From assembly GCA_002455215.1 (NCBI GenBank), contig DKKK01000212.1, positions 13,982 through 28,253 of the forward strand: a DNA stretch of 14,272 nucleotides. The letters run 5' to 3'. A program made the translations under genes and the position numbers. The stretch comes from Anaerolineales bacterium UBA6668 (GTDB lineage Bacteria > Chloroflexota > Anaerolineae > Anaerolineales > UBA6668). The notes beneath the pieces are model-generated. The model made no database searches. It had not been told where the DNA came from and saw only the letters and a list, made by a program, of their open reading frames with translations. Shown piece by piece: positions 14,156-14,272 of the stretch (within the stretch, counting starts at the first letter, position 1; the number at the start of each line of letters is the position of its first letter).

Positions 14156-14272
14156 ACTCGGCACGGATAGGAGTTGCGCTTTTGTGTAGTACTTACCATC
14201 ACTTAAGAGTGCCTGATTTTCGGGTCATTTCGACTGAAAGAAGAAATCTTGCCCAGTGTGCTATATTCGACA
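14156..14272 (+). repeat. modular dispersed repeat, copy B (cut by window edge)
   Basis: A 30-base unit ACTCGGCACGGATAGGAG followed by TTGCGCTTTTGTG (14156-14186), then the left block (14201-14262), whose inner part starts GTCATTTCGACTGAAAG (14224 onward), then the start of the next unit (TTCGACA). It begins 22 bases after the ATPase stop and has the same orientation as copies A and C. The hairpin found at 9467-9493 in copy A is reduced here to a few degenerate bases (around 14188-14202). The right half lies beyond the window. Confidence 0.7.

Overview
The window looks like a piece of a bacterial chromosome of mid GC content, most likely from the Chloroflexota (Anaerolineae-like). This is an inference from gene content: a GT-C-fold membrane glycosyltransferase with extra C-terminal beta-rich repeats, a six-helix protein starting near ANSGPPP, and a fused ATP sulfurylase/APS kinase. 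No rRNA, tRNA, CRISPR array, phage gene or transposase was seen.

Left part (1-4820, all minus strand). Four closely spaced genes read leftward: methylmalonyl-CoA epimerase, a cysteine-rich six-helix membrane protein of unknown function, a 753-residue GT39/DUF2142-like membrane glycosyltransferase, and a GT4 glycosyltransferase that runs off the left edge. Gaps are 13, 8 and 10 bases, so they are probably one transcript. The unknown membrane protein is clearly more AT-rich than its neighbours.

Middle part (4821-9390, plus strand). A divergent 88-base spacer carries a good sigma70-type promoter overlapped by a perfect inverted repeat, a likely operator for the MarR-family regulator that follows. 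The regulator leads into two half-size ABC exporters. Their motif changes are complementary (Asp for the catalytic Glu and Gln for the H-loop His in the first, LSQGQ for LSGGQ in the second), so they should form a heterodimer with one degenerate and one working ATP site.

Right part (9391-14272, plus strand). A DUF985-type cupin gene stands alone. It is followed by a sulfate adenylyltransferase/APS kinase fusion tightly linked to an ABC-2 polysaccharide permease (Wzm-like) and its ATPase (Wzt-like). This couples PAPS formation to export of a surface glycan, possibly a sulfated one.

The non-coding DNA of the right part is the most unusual material. Three diverged copies of one modular repeat (about 9435-9692, 10616-10828 and 14156 to the window end) lie in the same orientation around the cupin and the sulfate/export genes. 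The two complete copies share a hairpin whose stem shows two compensatory base-pair changes, which suggests that the structure is maintained.
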